Shown: one piece after another, positions 1-9,189 of the stretch
Layout of the letters: each line of letters opens with the position of its first letter
How positions within the stretch are numbered: the first letter of the stretch is position 1
From: an uncultured Aquimarina sp.
GTDB lineage: Bacteria > Bacteroidota > Bacteroidia > Flavobacteriales > Flavobacteriaceae
DNA length: 44,713 bases
Assembly: GCA_947495425.1 (NCBI GenBank)
Contig: CANLYR010000038.1
Coordinates: forward strand, 1 to 44,713
Direction of reading: 5' to 3'
Position numbers and translations under genes: made by a program
The notes under the pieces: model-generated
Told to the model about the DNA's origin: nothing
The model's input: the letters and a program-made list of their open reading frames with translations, nothing else
Database searches by the model: none

Positions 1-41
1 ATTGTAGTGATTTGTGATGGAAATCTTAACCACTTTGAAAC

Positions 42-83
42 ATAAAAAATGGCCGGAATTTCTTCCGACCATGACTGGCCATT
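42..83 (-). terminator. Rho-independent terminator of the OmpA-family gene, possibly bidirectional
   Basis: Read on the minus strand, AATGGCC (83-77) pairs with GGCCATT (54-48) and is followed by a run of T (A run at 42-47 on the plus strand). A second hairpin, GGCCGGAA/TTCCGACC at 51-70 with one mismatch, sits inside. A T run at 92-100 would let a plus-strand transcript entering from the left end here as well. Confidence 0.6.
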
Positions 84-115
84 TGGCCGCTATTTTTTTT
101 GCTCCTATTTCATAG

Positions 116-1063
116 CTATATATCGTTAAGCAACTTAGATATCTCATCTAGTTTTGGTGTAAGGATCACCTCGATGCGTCTGTTTTTGCTTTTTCCTTGG
201 TTGGTATCATTACCTGCTACAGGAGCAAACTCACCTCTACCGGCAGCGGTAAGGTTTTGTGGATCAATTTGCTTATTCTCTAGTAATATGTTTACAATAG
301 CCGTAGCTCTCTTGGTAGACAAATCCCAGTTGCCTGATAATTGTGCATTACCCATGTAAGGATCATCATCGGTATGCCCTTCGATCAATACCGCGATATC
401 AGGATTTCCACCTAGTACTTTTCCTAATTGCTTTACCGCTTTTTGCCCTTGCGCGCCAACAGCCCAGCTACCAGATTCAAACAAGAGCTTGTTTTCCATA
501 GAGATATATACCTTACCGTTACGTTCTTCTACAGTAAGACCTTTACCTTCAAAATTACGTAGTGCCTTTGAGATTGCTCTTTTAAGCCCTTGCATTTTGG
601 CATCTTTTGCAGCAATTAAACTCTCTAGCTCATGAACACGTTGTGATCGAGATTCTAAATCTCTTTGTAATTTATCTAAACGATTACGCTCTTCGGCCAA
701 GGCTCTTTCTTTTTCTTCAAGCTTGCCTAATAGTTCTCTGTTCTTTTTACTGTTTGAAGCGATTGCTGCAGAACTATTTTTTTCTAACGCATCATACGAT
801 CTTTTTAGATTTTCATAGTTGGCCAAAGCAGCCTCATAATTACTTTGTAGCTCCTCTTTTTCTGCCTTAGTTTTTTGATACTCGGCGTCTAATTTGGCTA
901 AATCTTTCTTTGTTTTTTCGAAAGTAGCTAGCTCATCTTCCATCGTGCGGTTTTTGCGCTTTAGGTTGGCATATTTTCCTTCCAATTCTTTGTACGCCTT
1001 AGATGTGACACAAGAGGTCATCAACATACTAAGCAAGACGATGAATCCAATTTTTTTTATCAT
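116..1063 (-). CDS. OmpA-family peptidoglycan-binding lipoprotein with coiled coil
   Basis: The 315-residue protein begins with a short hydrophobic signal ending in the lipobox LMTSC, so Cys18 is probably lipidated and the protein outer-membrane anchored. Residues about 25-170 are rich in Lys, Glu and Leu and look like one long coiled coil. The C-terminal part, about 195-310, is an OmpA-like domain carrying EGHTDDDP, LSTKRA and NRRIEV, the usual peptidoglycan (diaminopimelate) contact motifs. The likely role is to tether the outer membrane to the cell wall, with the coiled coil spanning the periplasm. It is transcribed alone and has its own terminator. The family call is firm; the specific role is inferred. 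Confidence 0.93.
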   Translation of the reverse strand: MIKKIGFIVLLSMLMTSCVTSKAYKELEGKYANLKRKNRTMEDELATFEKTKKDLAKLDAEYQKTKAEKEELQSNYEAALANYENLKRSYDALEKNSSAAIASNSKKNRELLGKLEEKERALAEERNRLDKLQRDLESRSQRVHELESLIAAKDAKMQGLKRAISKALRNFEGKGLTVEERNGKVYISMENKLLFESGSWAVGAQGQKAVKQLGKVLGGNPDIAVLIEGHTDDDPYMGNAQLSGNWDLSTKRATAIVNILLENKQIDPQNLTAAGRGEFAPVAGNDTNQGKSKNRRIEVILTPKLDEISKLLNDI

Positions 1064-1179
1064 TGTATGGGGTTTTTTATGTGAAAATTAGGTTTATTTA
1101 TCTTTCTAATTAAATTTTGCGCTCTTCTACTAAGGATGAACTCGTTTTTTATGCTATTTGACTCTAGTTTAGATTTTCA

Positions 1180-1944
1180 TTACATATCCAATTCTACTAC
1201 AATTGGGCAGTGATCGCTATGTTTCGCATCTGATAGAATAACGGCTCTTTTCAATTTTTCTTGTAAGGGTTTTGAAACCATCCCATAATCCAAACGCCAT
1301 CCTTTATTATTAGCCCTTGCATTTGCTCGATAACTCCACCAGGAATACTGATGAGGTTCGGTATTAAAATATCTAAAAGAGTCGATAAATCCACTCTCCA
1401 TAAAATTGCCAATCCATTCGCGTTCTACCGGTAAAAATCCAGAGACATTTTTATTACGCACCGGATCATGTATATCTATGGCCTGATGACATATGTTATA
1501 ATCCCCCAGAATCACAAGATTTGGATGTTGCTGCTTAATCGTATTGATATACTCCTGAAAATCTGCCATGTATTTTAGCTTATGCTCCAATCGGTCCAGA
1601 TTGGTACCACTGGGTAAATACAAACTCATTATAGAAACCCCATTAAAATCAGCTCTTAGGTTACGCCCTTCAAAATCCATATAGTCTATCCCGGTTCCGT
1701 ACTCGATATGATCAGGTTCGGTTTTAGACAAAATTGCAACACCACTATACCCCTTTTTCTGGGCACTAAACCAATATGTATGCGAATACCCTGCTTCAGC
1801 AAATATATTGAGATCCAATTGCTCTTTATTTGCCTTTATTTCCTGAAGGCAAATTACATCTGGATCTGCTTGTTGTAACCAGTCTAAAAAACCTTTATTT
1901 ACTGCGGCTCTAATTCCGTTTACATTATAGGAGATGATTTTCAT
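1180..1944 (-). CDS. xth: Exodeoxyribonuclease III (AP endonuclease)
   Basis: This 254-residue protein has the full set of exonuclease III / AP endonuclease motifs: SYNVNGIRAA at the N terminus with metal/substrate Asn, CLQEIKA with Glu35, SLYLPSG with Tyr109, LGDYNICH with Asp148 and Asn150, GWRLDY with Asp219, and SDHCP with Asp244 and His245 at the end. It cleaves DNA 5' of abasic sites in base-excision repair and can degrade duplex DNA 3' to 5'. Length and start match the family. It lies 116 bp upstream of the OmpA gene on the same strand and may be monocistronic. Confidence 0.95.
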   Translation of the reverse strand: MKIISYNVNGIRAAVNKGFLDWLQQADPDVICLQEIKANKEQLDLNIFAEAGYSHTYWFSAQKKGYSGVAILSKTEPDHIEYGTGIDYMDFEGRNLRADFNGVSIMSLYLPSGTNLDRLEHKLKYMADFQEYINTIKQQHPNLVILGDYNICHQAIDIHDPVRNKNVSGFLPVEREWIGNFMESGFIDSFRYFNTEPHQYSWWSYRANARANNKGWRLDYGMVSKPLQEKLKRAVILSDAKHSDHCPIVVELDM

Positions 1945-2112
1945 GAAGTATGATTTTTAATTTTTAGTAAAAATAAAATATCCTATTATTCTATCTATGT
2001 TAAATACAGGATAAACGTAGTAACGTTACAAAAATATTCTAAACATGCACGTTATAATGCCGATGTATTCTAATATATTTTTATGATCTTTATAGAAAAC
2101 AACCACAAAGAC

Positions 2113-2484
2113 ATGAAATCTATATTTAAAATTGCGACCTTGGTTATCATCTTAGGCATGTATAATTGCACTTCTACTAAAGGAGCAGAATCTAAGGATA
2201 CTTTGGAAGCAAAAACTAATGTTCAAAACACACTTTCAAAAGAAATGATCGATCAAGGTTTTAAAAAGGGAACTATTACGTCTAATAAGACTGAAAAATG
2301 TCCCTATATTCTAAATATCGAAGAATATAAAGACAATCTAGACCCTATTAATTTGGATAAATTTTTCAAGGATACTGAAATTCCTAGTCAGGTTTGGGTA
2401 AAGTTTTCCAGTCTTAGAATGCCAAGCAGATGCAATGACGCTCGGCCTGTTTCAATTACTGAAATCAATATTCGAACTAATTAA
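2113..2484 (+). CDS. Small putative lipoprotein of unknown function
   Basis: I do not recognise this family. I chose the ATG at 2113 rather than the in-frame ATG at 2083 because MKSIFKIATLVIILG is a normal signal start and the earlier start would put ten polar residues in front of it. The signal ends in LGMYNC, a lipobox, so Cys19 is probably lipidated. The mature part of about 105 residues is hydrophilic with two further cysteines and ends in a strand-rich stretch (SITEINIRTN). It stands alone between divergent xth and the convergent T9SS gene, whose stop codon is only 11 bp away. Confidence 0.65.
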   Translation: MKSIFKIATLVIILGMYNCTSTKGAESKDTLEAKTNVQNTLSKEMIDQGFKKGTITSNKTEKCPYILNIEEYKDNLDPINLDKFFKDTEIPSQVWVKFSSLRMPSRCNDARPVSITEINIRTN

Positions 2485-2495
2485 TATTATATCAG

Positions 2496-5495
2496 TTATT
2501 TCACGATAAATTTGGCAGACTTGTTTTTACTATTTTTTTCACCTAGCCGGGCAAAGTATATTCCTGTGCTCGCATAAGACATGTCGAGTTCGTATACAAA
2601 TCGACCATTTGCATTTTTTTCTACAAAATTAGAGACGATGATTTGACCTGTTATCGTAAAAATGTTTAATTTTAATCGTTCCTCTGCATCAGGATCACCC
2701 ATAGTAATTAAAAATTGTTTGTTTGGTTGATTAACCACTATCAAATCAAAAACTTCGGGTTGGTCGTTACTAATGTTTACAGTGTAATCATGTGTAGTTC
2801 CAAATTCCAGGGATTTACAAGAATCATTAAGATCATCTTCTGTATTATCATTAACGTCTCCTGATCGCACTCTAAGGAGATGCGTTCCTGTAGTAGCATT
2901 GTTTCCTAAAGCAAAAACAAATTGCTGATTGGCCACTCCTTTTTTAAGTACTGCATTGCTTAATAACCGTTCAGAATCCTCAAAACGACCATTGTCATTA
3001 AAATCAATCCATAGTGACATTTGCCCTGCAAAATTGGAAGCAGATTTGGATTGTATGGTTATATCATATAATCCAACAGGACCTTCGAGATTAATAACCA
3101 AATTGGTAAAATCTTGATATCCTGTAGTGCAAGGTATGTTGGTATTAGTAATGTTTGACAGCGTAAAAGAATCAATCCCGACAATACAATTGGAAGTAGG
3201 AAAACAAGATTGGTGTTCTATTTCCCTTAAGATAGTATCATTCTCAGTATTTTCATCATTCTCCAAAACTGTCCCTATCTGAAAATTATATATTCTAAAT
3301 TCTAATAAATCTGCTGTTGTATTAAATGTGTATTCTATAGCATCTCCCGGATCAATAGTTCCTGTAAAGATCTCATTAATGGTTACTCCATTATCTAACC
3401 TATAAAAAACAGGAATGTTAGATTGTTGCGCACCTCCAAAATTCTGAATCAAAATAACAATTGGCTCACTAGAAGAGAGTCCTACTCCTGTTACTGGCGA
3501 AACCAAATCAATCACTCCAACATCATTTTGATATAAGCCTAAAATTTCTGCAGTAACACAATCATTTTCGGGCACTGCATCTGTAGCCAAATTTGTTTCT
3601 ACAGTTAGAAAGAACTCTGTTTCTGATGCTACATCTGCTGTTGTGGTAAATGTGTAAGATAAGGTTTCACCCGGATTTAAAGGACCAGAAACAATTTCAT
3701 TTACAGGTGCACCGCCATCAATCGAATACGTTATTGGAATATTATTTTGTACGGATGTCCCATAATTTTGAATCGTAACTTCAATTTCTTCAGCATTGGT
3801 AAAAATTTTGTTTGTAGGCTTATTTATACGTATCACACCAACATCATTAATTTCATCTTCTGCAATCTTAAAAACCCCTACAATATTTCTGGCATCACCA
3901 CTAGAACCTTCAAAATATTCTGCAATATGCCAAAAGGTAGCATCGTCTAAAGGATCAATAGTAAGGTGTGCATAATCTCCGTATCGTTGACTATCATTGT
4001 TACCTGTGCCTAAAACAATAGTTTCTTCAGAAAATGTCATGGTTCCTAAAGGATCATCTACTAATCTACCTGTATATCTTATAGAAACAAAGCTATCTTC
4101 TGTTGCGCCATCAGCTATAGTACCCATGGTAGTGTATCCCATACCTATGTTTCCTAAAATATCCATACCCATACTGGCGCACCATGCACTTTTACCATCT
4201 GGAGAAGCATAGGTTCCTTCCTGAAAAACTGTCCAGGGTTGACCGTCTCCATTTTGACGTAATTCGTACCACCGAATTGCTGAGACATTATCTTCAATAG
4301 GATCTATATCAACTGCAAAATTAAGTACTACTGCATTATAATTACAAAATCTTCTGTAATTTGTTGCGTGCATCATAACTGCTTGTTGCGCATCTATGCT
4401 AACACCCCCTGGTTGTGGTAAATTCACAAAAGATCCTCCATCAAACAAAGAATCGAAAGCGGTAATTGCTCCGCTGCTTACCGTTAATTCCTCTGCTTCA
4501 GTAATTGTGGATTGCTCTGGTCTAATCCAATTTACATTAACAGTCCATAATTTTAAGGCATCTTCACTAACACCTTCCCACGCGTCATCTTGTAAGTATA
4601 CAATTTTCGCATCTCCTTTAGGTGGCAATGTACCTCCTATTGCATTAAAAGAAGCAGGACTATAAAATCCGTTTACTTTAGATCCAGGTAAAGGAAATCC
4701 AATCATTCTTGCATTAGGATTACCCGTGAGCATTCGATCTCTTTCTAAAACATAAATAACTTCTTCTTCATCTTGTTTGGATTGATCTTTATTGGTAGTA
4801 ATATAATATCCATCTGACCAAACAGAAAACTTTGGATAATCAGGAAATGAATTTCCTGTTTTAAACCGATATCTAAACCAACCGTCATTTACTGGATCGG
4901 GTCCTTTACTAACTGCTATCAAAAATCCATTATCTACATAGTCCGGAGATGTTATTATACTTGAACCATCAAACTGAGTAATTATAAAACGATCTGCGAA
5001 ATTATCATAGAACACGATAGGATCTCCTGTGGTTTCACCTTCCCAGATATTCGCCAAAGAATTAGACGGAACTAAAACGTTACCATTTCTATCATGAATT
5101 GCAAAACTGCTATTTAAAGCGCTCACATAATGGTTTGGGCCAATAGCTCCTGTAGGATCAGAAGGATCACTATTTGTAACACCTGTTTCGAAGGTAATTG
5201 AAGGAGCTTTAGCTTTTCTCTGTATTTTAGTCTTTTTTCTTCCTAGTACTAATAACTCATCTTTACCTTTGGGGAATCCTTTACCCGGTATTGCTTTATT
5301 TGCACCTGCTTTTTTTGGATTAACTTCTCCTTTTTTAGAGTTTACGGGAATTAATTTTTTACTCCCAAGGGGAGCTACTTCACCTAAGTATAAGGCTGAA
5401 GTAACCATACTAGCCTTTTTGACTTCCTTCTTTTGAGAAAATCCTAGTACTCCGAAACACATAAAAATAATGACTAAAATCTTTTTCGATAGCAT
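2496..5495 (-). CDS. Large secreted protein with CARDB-like repeats, GEVED domain and T9SS sorting tail
   Basis: The 999-residue protein starts with a signal peptide (KKILVIIFMCFGVLGFSQ) and a lysine-rich stretch. A large N-terminal region of about 80-540 follows, in which phrases such as DPTGAIGPNHYVSALN suggest a propeller or other beta-rich fold. Two tandem domains, about 555-650 and 660-755, share NDVGVI, IQN(Y/F)G and the proline-glycine pattern PGETLSYTF / PGDAIEYTF and look like CARDB-type adhesion repeats. A GEVED-like domain (WIDFNDNGRFED through THDYTVNI, about 800-910) comes next, then a C-terminal tail of about 75 residues ending TGIYFARL and KSAKFIVK, typical of type IX secretion sorting signals. 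It is probably a surface or released protein; ligand and activity are unknown. Confidence 0.85.
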   Translation of the reverse strand: MLSKKILVIIFMCFGVLGFSQKKEVKKASMVTSALYLGEVAPLGSKKLIPVNSKKGEVNPKKAGANKAIPGKGFPKGKDELLVLGRKKTKIQRKAKAPSITFETGVTNSDPSDPTGAIGPNHYVSALNSSFAIHDRNGNVLVPSNSLANIWEGETTGDPIVFYDNFADRFIITQFDGSSIITSPDYVDNGFLIAVSKGPDPVNDGWFRYRFKTGNSFPDYPKFSVWSDGYYITTNKDQSKQDEEEVIYVLERDRMLTGNPNARMIGFPLPGSKVNGFYSPASFNAIGGTLPPKGDAKIVYLQDDAWEGVSEDALKLWTVNVNWIRPEQSTITEAEELTVSSGAITAFDSLFDGGSFVNLPQPGGVSIDAQQAVMMHATNYRRFCNYNAVVLNFAVDIDPIEDNVSAIRWYELRQNGDGQPWTVFQEGTYASPDGKSAWCASMGMDILGNIGMGYTTMGTIADGATEDSFVSIRYTGRLVDDPLGTMTFSEETIVLGTGNNDSQRYGDYAHLTIDPLDDATFWHIAEYFEGSSGDARNIVGVFKIAEDEINDVGVIRINKPTNKIFTNAEEIEVTIQNYGTSVQNNIPITYSIDGGAPVNEIVSGPLNPGETLSYTFTTTADVASETEFFLTVETNLATDAVPENDCVTAEILGLYQNDVGVIDLVSPVTGVGLSSSEPIVILIQNFGGAQQSNIPVFYRLDNGVTINEIFTGTIDPGDAIEYTFNTTADLLEFRIYNFQIGTVLENDENTENDTILREIEHQSCFPTSNCIVGIDSFTLSNITNTNIPCTTGYQDFTNLVINLEGPVGLYDITIQSKSASNFAGQMSLWIDFNDNGRFEDSERLLSNAVLKKGVANQQFVFALGNNATTGTHLLRVRSGDVNDNTEDDLNDSCKSLEFGTTHDYTVNISNDQPEVFDLIVVNQPNKQFLITMGDPDAEERLKLNIFTITGQIIVSNFVEKNANGRFVYELDMSYASTGIYFARLGEKNSKNKSAKFIVK

Positions 5496-5667
5496 AGATA
5501 CTAATTTATAATGAGCTTATCTTCTTAATTTTTTGACTAAAATACAATTAAACTTCAATATAAAATAACTATTATCCTATTGCCTTAGAAAGAGAAATTA
5601 AGTTTAAATAATATAGCCATTCTTACTTCGCTTCTCAAAAAATTATGACTTACTATATAGTTTAAAT

Positions 5668-5698
5668 AAAAAAAGCTGCCAGATTAAACGGACAGCTT
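5668..5698 (-). terminator. Terminator of glyS
   Basis: Arms AAGCTGCC (5673-5680) and GGACAGCTT (5690-5698) pair with one bulged base. The A run at 5668-5674 gives the T tract on the minus strand. It lies about 50 bp beyond the glyS stop codon. Confidence 0.7.
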
Positions 5699-5748
5699 GT
5701 TATTTTTATTCCTTTTTTCAAATGTTTGACCTAAAAATCTTGTTTGGA

Positions 5749-7284
5749 TTATTTCAACCAATATTCAGCATCTGTCTTTTCTGAAATCAACGATTTTAAT
5801 TCGGTAATGAGCACACGTTTTTGCTCCATTGTATCTCTATCACGTATCGTAACTTTTTTATCGTTTAGCGTATCGTGATCTACGGTGATACAAAATGGTG
5901 TACCGTTGGCATCTTGTCTTCTATAACGGCGACCTATTGCATCTTTTTCATCATATACAACGTTGAATTTCCATTTTAGATCATCAACTATCTGCTGTGC
6001 AACTTCTGGCAAACCATCTTTTTTTACCAAAGGTAGTATGGCTGCTTTTACCGGAGCTACTACTGCCGGTAATTTTAATACAACTCTTGTGCTACCATCC
6101 TCTAATTCTTCATCTTGCAAGGCTGTAGAGAATACTGCCAAAAACATTCTATCAAGTCCTACAGAAGTTTCTACTACATAGGGCACATAGCTTTCTTTTA
6201 ATTCGGGATCAAAGAATTGTAATTTTTTACCAGAATGTTCTTCATGTGCTTTAAGATCAAAGTCTGTTCTCGAATGGATTCCTTCTAGTTCTTTAAATCC
6301 GAATGGAAAATTAAACTCAATATCAGCCGCTGCATTTGCATAATGTGCTAATTTATCATGATCATGAAAACGATAATTTTCTTTACCTAGTCCTAATGAG
6401 TGATGCCAATGTAATCGAGTTTCTTTCCAATACTCATACCATTTCATTTCTTCTCCCGGACGTACGAAGAATTGCATTTCCATCTGTTCAAACTCACGCA
6501 TTCTAAAAATAAACTGGCGTGCAACGATTTCGTTTCTAAATGCTTTTCCTGTTTGCGCGATACCAAAAGGTATTTTCATACGTCCTGTTTTCTGAACATT
6601 TAGAAAGTTTACAAAAATCCCCTGTGCAGTTTCGGGTCTTAAATAAAGATCCATAGCAGAATCTGCAGACGCTCCTAATTTTGTACCAAACATTAGGTTA
6701 AACTGGCGTACATCGGTCCAGTTTTTTGATCCTGTTTCTGGGCAACCTATTCCTAGGTTTTCTATTAATTGTTTAAAACCTGCCAGATCATTTTCCTCTT
6801 GAACTCTTGTAAGCTCGATAGTGATCTTGTCAATTTCTTTTTGACGTCGAAGAACATTGGCATTAGTACTTCTAAATTCATCTTCGTTAAAAGCTTCACC
6901 AAAACGTTTTTTAGCTTTGGTAATGTCCTTTTCAATTTTTTGATTTATTTTTTCTCTGAAATCCTCTACTAAAACGTCTGCTCTGTATCTTTTTTTAGAG
7001 TCTTTATTGTCAATTAGTGGGTCATTGAATGCGTCTACATGCCCAGAAGCTTTCCAGGTAGTTGGGTGCATAAATATTGCTGAATCTAGCCCGACTATGT
7101 TCTGATGCATGTTTACCATGCTTTTCCACCAATATTCTCTTATATTTTTCTTGAGTTCTACTCCGTTTTGGCCGTAATCATATACCGCGCTCAATCCATC
7201 ATAAATTTCACTTGAACCAAAAATGTAACCATACTCTTTGGCATGGGCTATTACTTTTTTAAACTTGTCTTCTTGTTTTGCCAT
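5749..7284 (-). CDS. glyS: Glycine--tRNA ligase, homodimeric class II type
   Basis: This 511-residue enzyme charges tRNA-Gly with glycine. Class II motif 2 is seen in FRNEIVARQFIFRMREFEQ, followed by EMQFFVRP. The glycine-specific RPETAQGIFVNF and motif 3 ETSVGLDRMFLAVF are also present. The C-terminal part (about 390-511) with APVKAAILPLV is the anticodon-binding domain. Length fits the single-chain alpha2 form, so no separate beta subunit is expected. A perfect TAnnTTTG box lies 73 bp upstream and a terminator follows, so it is probably transcribed alone. Confidence 0.97.
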   Translation of the reverse strand: MAKQEDKFKKVIAHAKEYGYIFGSSEIYDGLSAVYDYGQNGVELKKNIREYWWKSMVNMHQNIVGLDSAIFMHPTTWKASGHVDAFNDPLIDNKDSKKRYRADVLVEDFREKINQKIEKDITKAKKRFGEAFNEDEFRSTNANVLRRQKEIDKITIELTRVQEENDLAGFKQLIENLGIGCPETGSKNWTDVRQFNLMFGTKLGASADSAMDLYLRPETAQGIFVNFLNVQKTGRMKIPFGIAQTGKAFRNEIVARQFIFRMREFEQMEMQFFVRPGEEMKWYEYWKETRLHWHHSLGLGKENYRFHDHDKLAHYANAAADIEFNFPFGFKELEGIHSRTDFDLKAHEEHSGKKLQFFDPELKESYVPYVVETSVGLDRMFLAVFSTALQDEELEDGSTRVVLKLPAVVAPVKAAILPLVKKDGLPEVAQQIVDDLKWKFNVVYDEKDAIGRRYRRQDANGTPFCITVDHDTLNDKKVTIRDRDTMEQKRVLITELKSLISEKTDAEYWLK

Positions 7285-7356
7285 TTTATTTCTTCTCTTT
7301 TCAAAAAATATGTGTCATCTCCTTAATACATCACAAATTTTTTAAAATTAGTCCCG

Positions 7357-7364
7357 CAAAAATA
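7357..7364 (-). promoter_or_regulatory. Putative -7 promoter box of glyS
   Basis: Minus-strand TATTTTTG matches the Bacteroidota TAnnTTTG -7 consensus exactly, 72 bp before the glyS start. No clear -33 TTTG is seen at the usual distance, so the call is moderate. Confidence 0.45.
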
Positions 7365-7436
7365 GTTGAATTTAAATGATTTGGAAATGAATTTGATCAA
7401 TTAATAGTAAGCCTTGATAATTTTTGATAAATGCAT

Positions 7437-7470
7437 AAAAAAACCGCCATATGATTGAATATGGCGGTTT
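7437..7470 (-). terminator. Strong terminator of the coiled-coil membrane protein gene
   Basis: A perfect 12-bp stem, AAACCGCCATAT (7441-7452) with ATATGGCGGTTT (7459-7470), has a 6-nt loop. The A run at 7437-7443 supplies the T tract on the minus strand. It begins 21 bp past the stop codon of the 7492-8373 gene. Confidence 0.85.
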
Positions 7471-7491
7471 CAATTGTATACTACAGAAGAA

Positions 7492-8373
7492 TTATTTCAA
7501 TTCAAACTGTGTATTTGATATCATTTTAGGTCCAGAGAATAAGTTTACTACATAATTACCTTTAGTAAGTTCTCCTTGTGCAGCATCAACTAATACGCAT
7601 ACATCTAATGCTTCATTTTCATAAAACACTTTGTTACGACCACTATACGTTAATATAGCATCATCAAAATTTACTGAGATTTTATCTCCAATAAGATTGT
7701 TTTCAGGATTAATTACCTGAACAAAAAGTTCTTTATCTCCTTTTTCGGTAAGCTTGTTTGGTGAAAGTGTAAAACATACTCTTACTTTTTCGGCTTTACT
7801 TGCTTTGGTTGAACTTGAGATTTTACCACTGTTACGCACTCGCACACCTTCAGCTTTTATATTTGCCGCAGTAAGTGCAGAACCTCTTTCAACAATCTCA
7901 GCTAATTTGCTATTCTGTGTTTGAAGAGAATCAGAAAATATGATCCTTTGGTTTAGCGCTACCGAAGTACTATCAAGATCTGTAGCTAATTGTGTATTGG
8001 CTACAGTTAAGCTATCGGCAAGTTTAAATAATCGTTCACGTTCTTTTTTAAGTTTTCCAACCTCTCTTCTGTATCTAGAGATTAGTGCTAGATTGGCATC
8101 ATTGTCTTTAACGCTGTCTAATAATACAACAATACGTTCTTTTGCCTTAAGCAAATGATCGTCCATTACTTCATTAAGAGCAATAGCATTGTCATACTTA
8201 GTGATCAATTCTCCTAATTCGCTTTCAATAAGATCCTTTTCTTGTTGCAAAATTGCTTTATTTTGCTTCTCTTCGTTATAAAACTTGTACGTAAATATCC
8301 CTAAGATAAGTAACAGTGCTCCTAGAACACCGATAAGGATTTTAAGGGTTAAGTTATTGTTTTGAGCTGTCAT
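7492..8373 (-). CDS. Membrane-anchored coiled-coil protein of unknown function
   Basis: I do not recognise a named family. The 293-residue protein has one N-terminal membrane segment (LKILIGVLGALLLILGIFTYKF, about residues 9-30) with a short cytoplasmic tail. Residues about 35-165 form a long heptad-like helical region rich in Glu, Lys and Leu. A serine/lysine linker follows, then a compact beta-rich domain (about 190-293, containing VRVCFTLSPN and NYVVNLFSG). The layout suggests a periplasmic protein held to the inner membrane by its N terminus. It is divergent from comF, with 78 bp between the starts. Confidence 0.75.
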   Translation of the reverse strand: MTAQNNNLTLKILIGVLGALLLILGIFTYKFYNEEKQNKAILQQEKDLIESELGELITKYDNAIALNEVMDDHLLKAKERIVVLLDSVKDNDANLALISRYRREVGKLKKERERLFKLADSLTVANTQLATDLDSTSVALNQRIIFSDSLQTQNSKLAEIVERGSALTAANIKAEGVRVRNSGKISSSTKASKAEKVRVCFTLSPNKLTEKGDKELFVQVINPENNLIGDKISVNFDDAILTYSGRNKVFYENEALDVCVLVDAAQGELTKGNYVVNLFSGPKMISNTQFELK

Positions 8374-8451
8374 AATATTTAATTTCTAATTTTTGATGGT
8401 TATTTTCAATCGCTAAATATAATAATTAATGTTAATCCCCCCTAAATAAAA

Positions 8452-9132
8452 ATGCTAAGAGACTTAGTCTATTTATTTTATCCTACATATTGCGCTGCAT
8501 GCGATAGCGCCTTATATAAAAATGAAAGGTTGCTATGTACTTCTTGTAGACATGAGCTCCCTTTGGGCAATTTCCATAACGTAAACGCAAAAAAAATTAA
8601 AAAAGTATTTTATGGGCGTATCAAAATTGAAAATGCTTCTTCTTTATTTGTGTTTCATAAAGATAGTTTGGTACAAAATTTAATCCATAATCTAAAGTAT
8701 CGAGGGCAAGAAAAAATAGGCATAGAGTTAGGCAAATGGCTAGGTGAAGAACTAAAGCAATCAAATGATTATAAAGATATTGAATTTGTAATTCCTGTTC
8801 CTCTACATAAAAAGAGGTTACGAGAAAGAGGGTTTAATCAAGTTGCTAAATTTGGAATTGAAATCGCAAAAATGCTGAATGCACAGTACACCGATTCTGT
8901 CTTGAAAAAAAAGGCGTATCATCAAAAACAGTCCAAACGAGGGAAATTATCGAGATGGACTAACACTTCTGAAACATTTAATATTCAAAATGAGTCTTTA
9001 CTAAGAGATAAACATATTTTATTAGTAGACGATATAGTAACAACCGGAGCCACAATAGAGGCATGTGTACATGTATTAAAATCAATACCAGGAATAAAAA
9101 TTAGTATTGCCACTATGGCAATAACAGAATAG
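8452..9132 (+). CDS. comF: ComF family phosphoribosyltransferase-like protein
   Basis: The 226-residue protein has the ComF layout. An N-terminal zinc ribbon has Cys14, Cys17, Cys29 and Cys32 (CAAC and CTSC). A type I phosphoribosyltransferase domain follows, with the PRPP loop LLVDDIVTTGAT at about 190-201. The family is linked to natural transformation, acting in the cytoplasm in handling incoming single-stranded DNA, though the enzymatic activity is not settled. The motif PVPLHKKRLRERGFNQ in the middle is also a family hallmark. It is followed after 57 bp by a lipoprotein gene on the same strand, possibly co-transcribed. Confidence 0.92.
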   Translation: MLRDLVYLFYPTYCAACDSALYKNERLLCTSCRHELPLGNFHNVNAKKIKKVFYGRIKIENASSLFVFHKDSLVQNLIHNLKYRGQEKIGIELGKWLGEELKQSNDYKDIEFVIPVPLHKKRLRERGFNQVAKFGIEIAKMLNAQYTDSVLKKKAYHQKQSKRGKLSRWTNTSETFNIQNESLLRDKHILLVDDIVTTGATIEACVHVLKSIPGIKISIATMAITE

Positions 9133-9189
9133 GTTTTTTGTTTTTTAAATATAGTTGTTTCTTTGTGTCTTAAAATTGTTTAAAGAGAT

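Noticed and set aside
2020..2029. Palindrome GTAACGTTAC between xth and the small lipoprotein gene
   Set aside because: A single 10-bp palindrome in a divergent region is expected by chance at this base composition, and no second site supports an operator.
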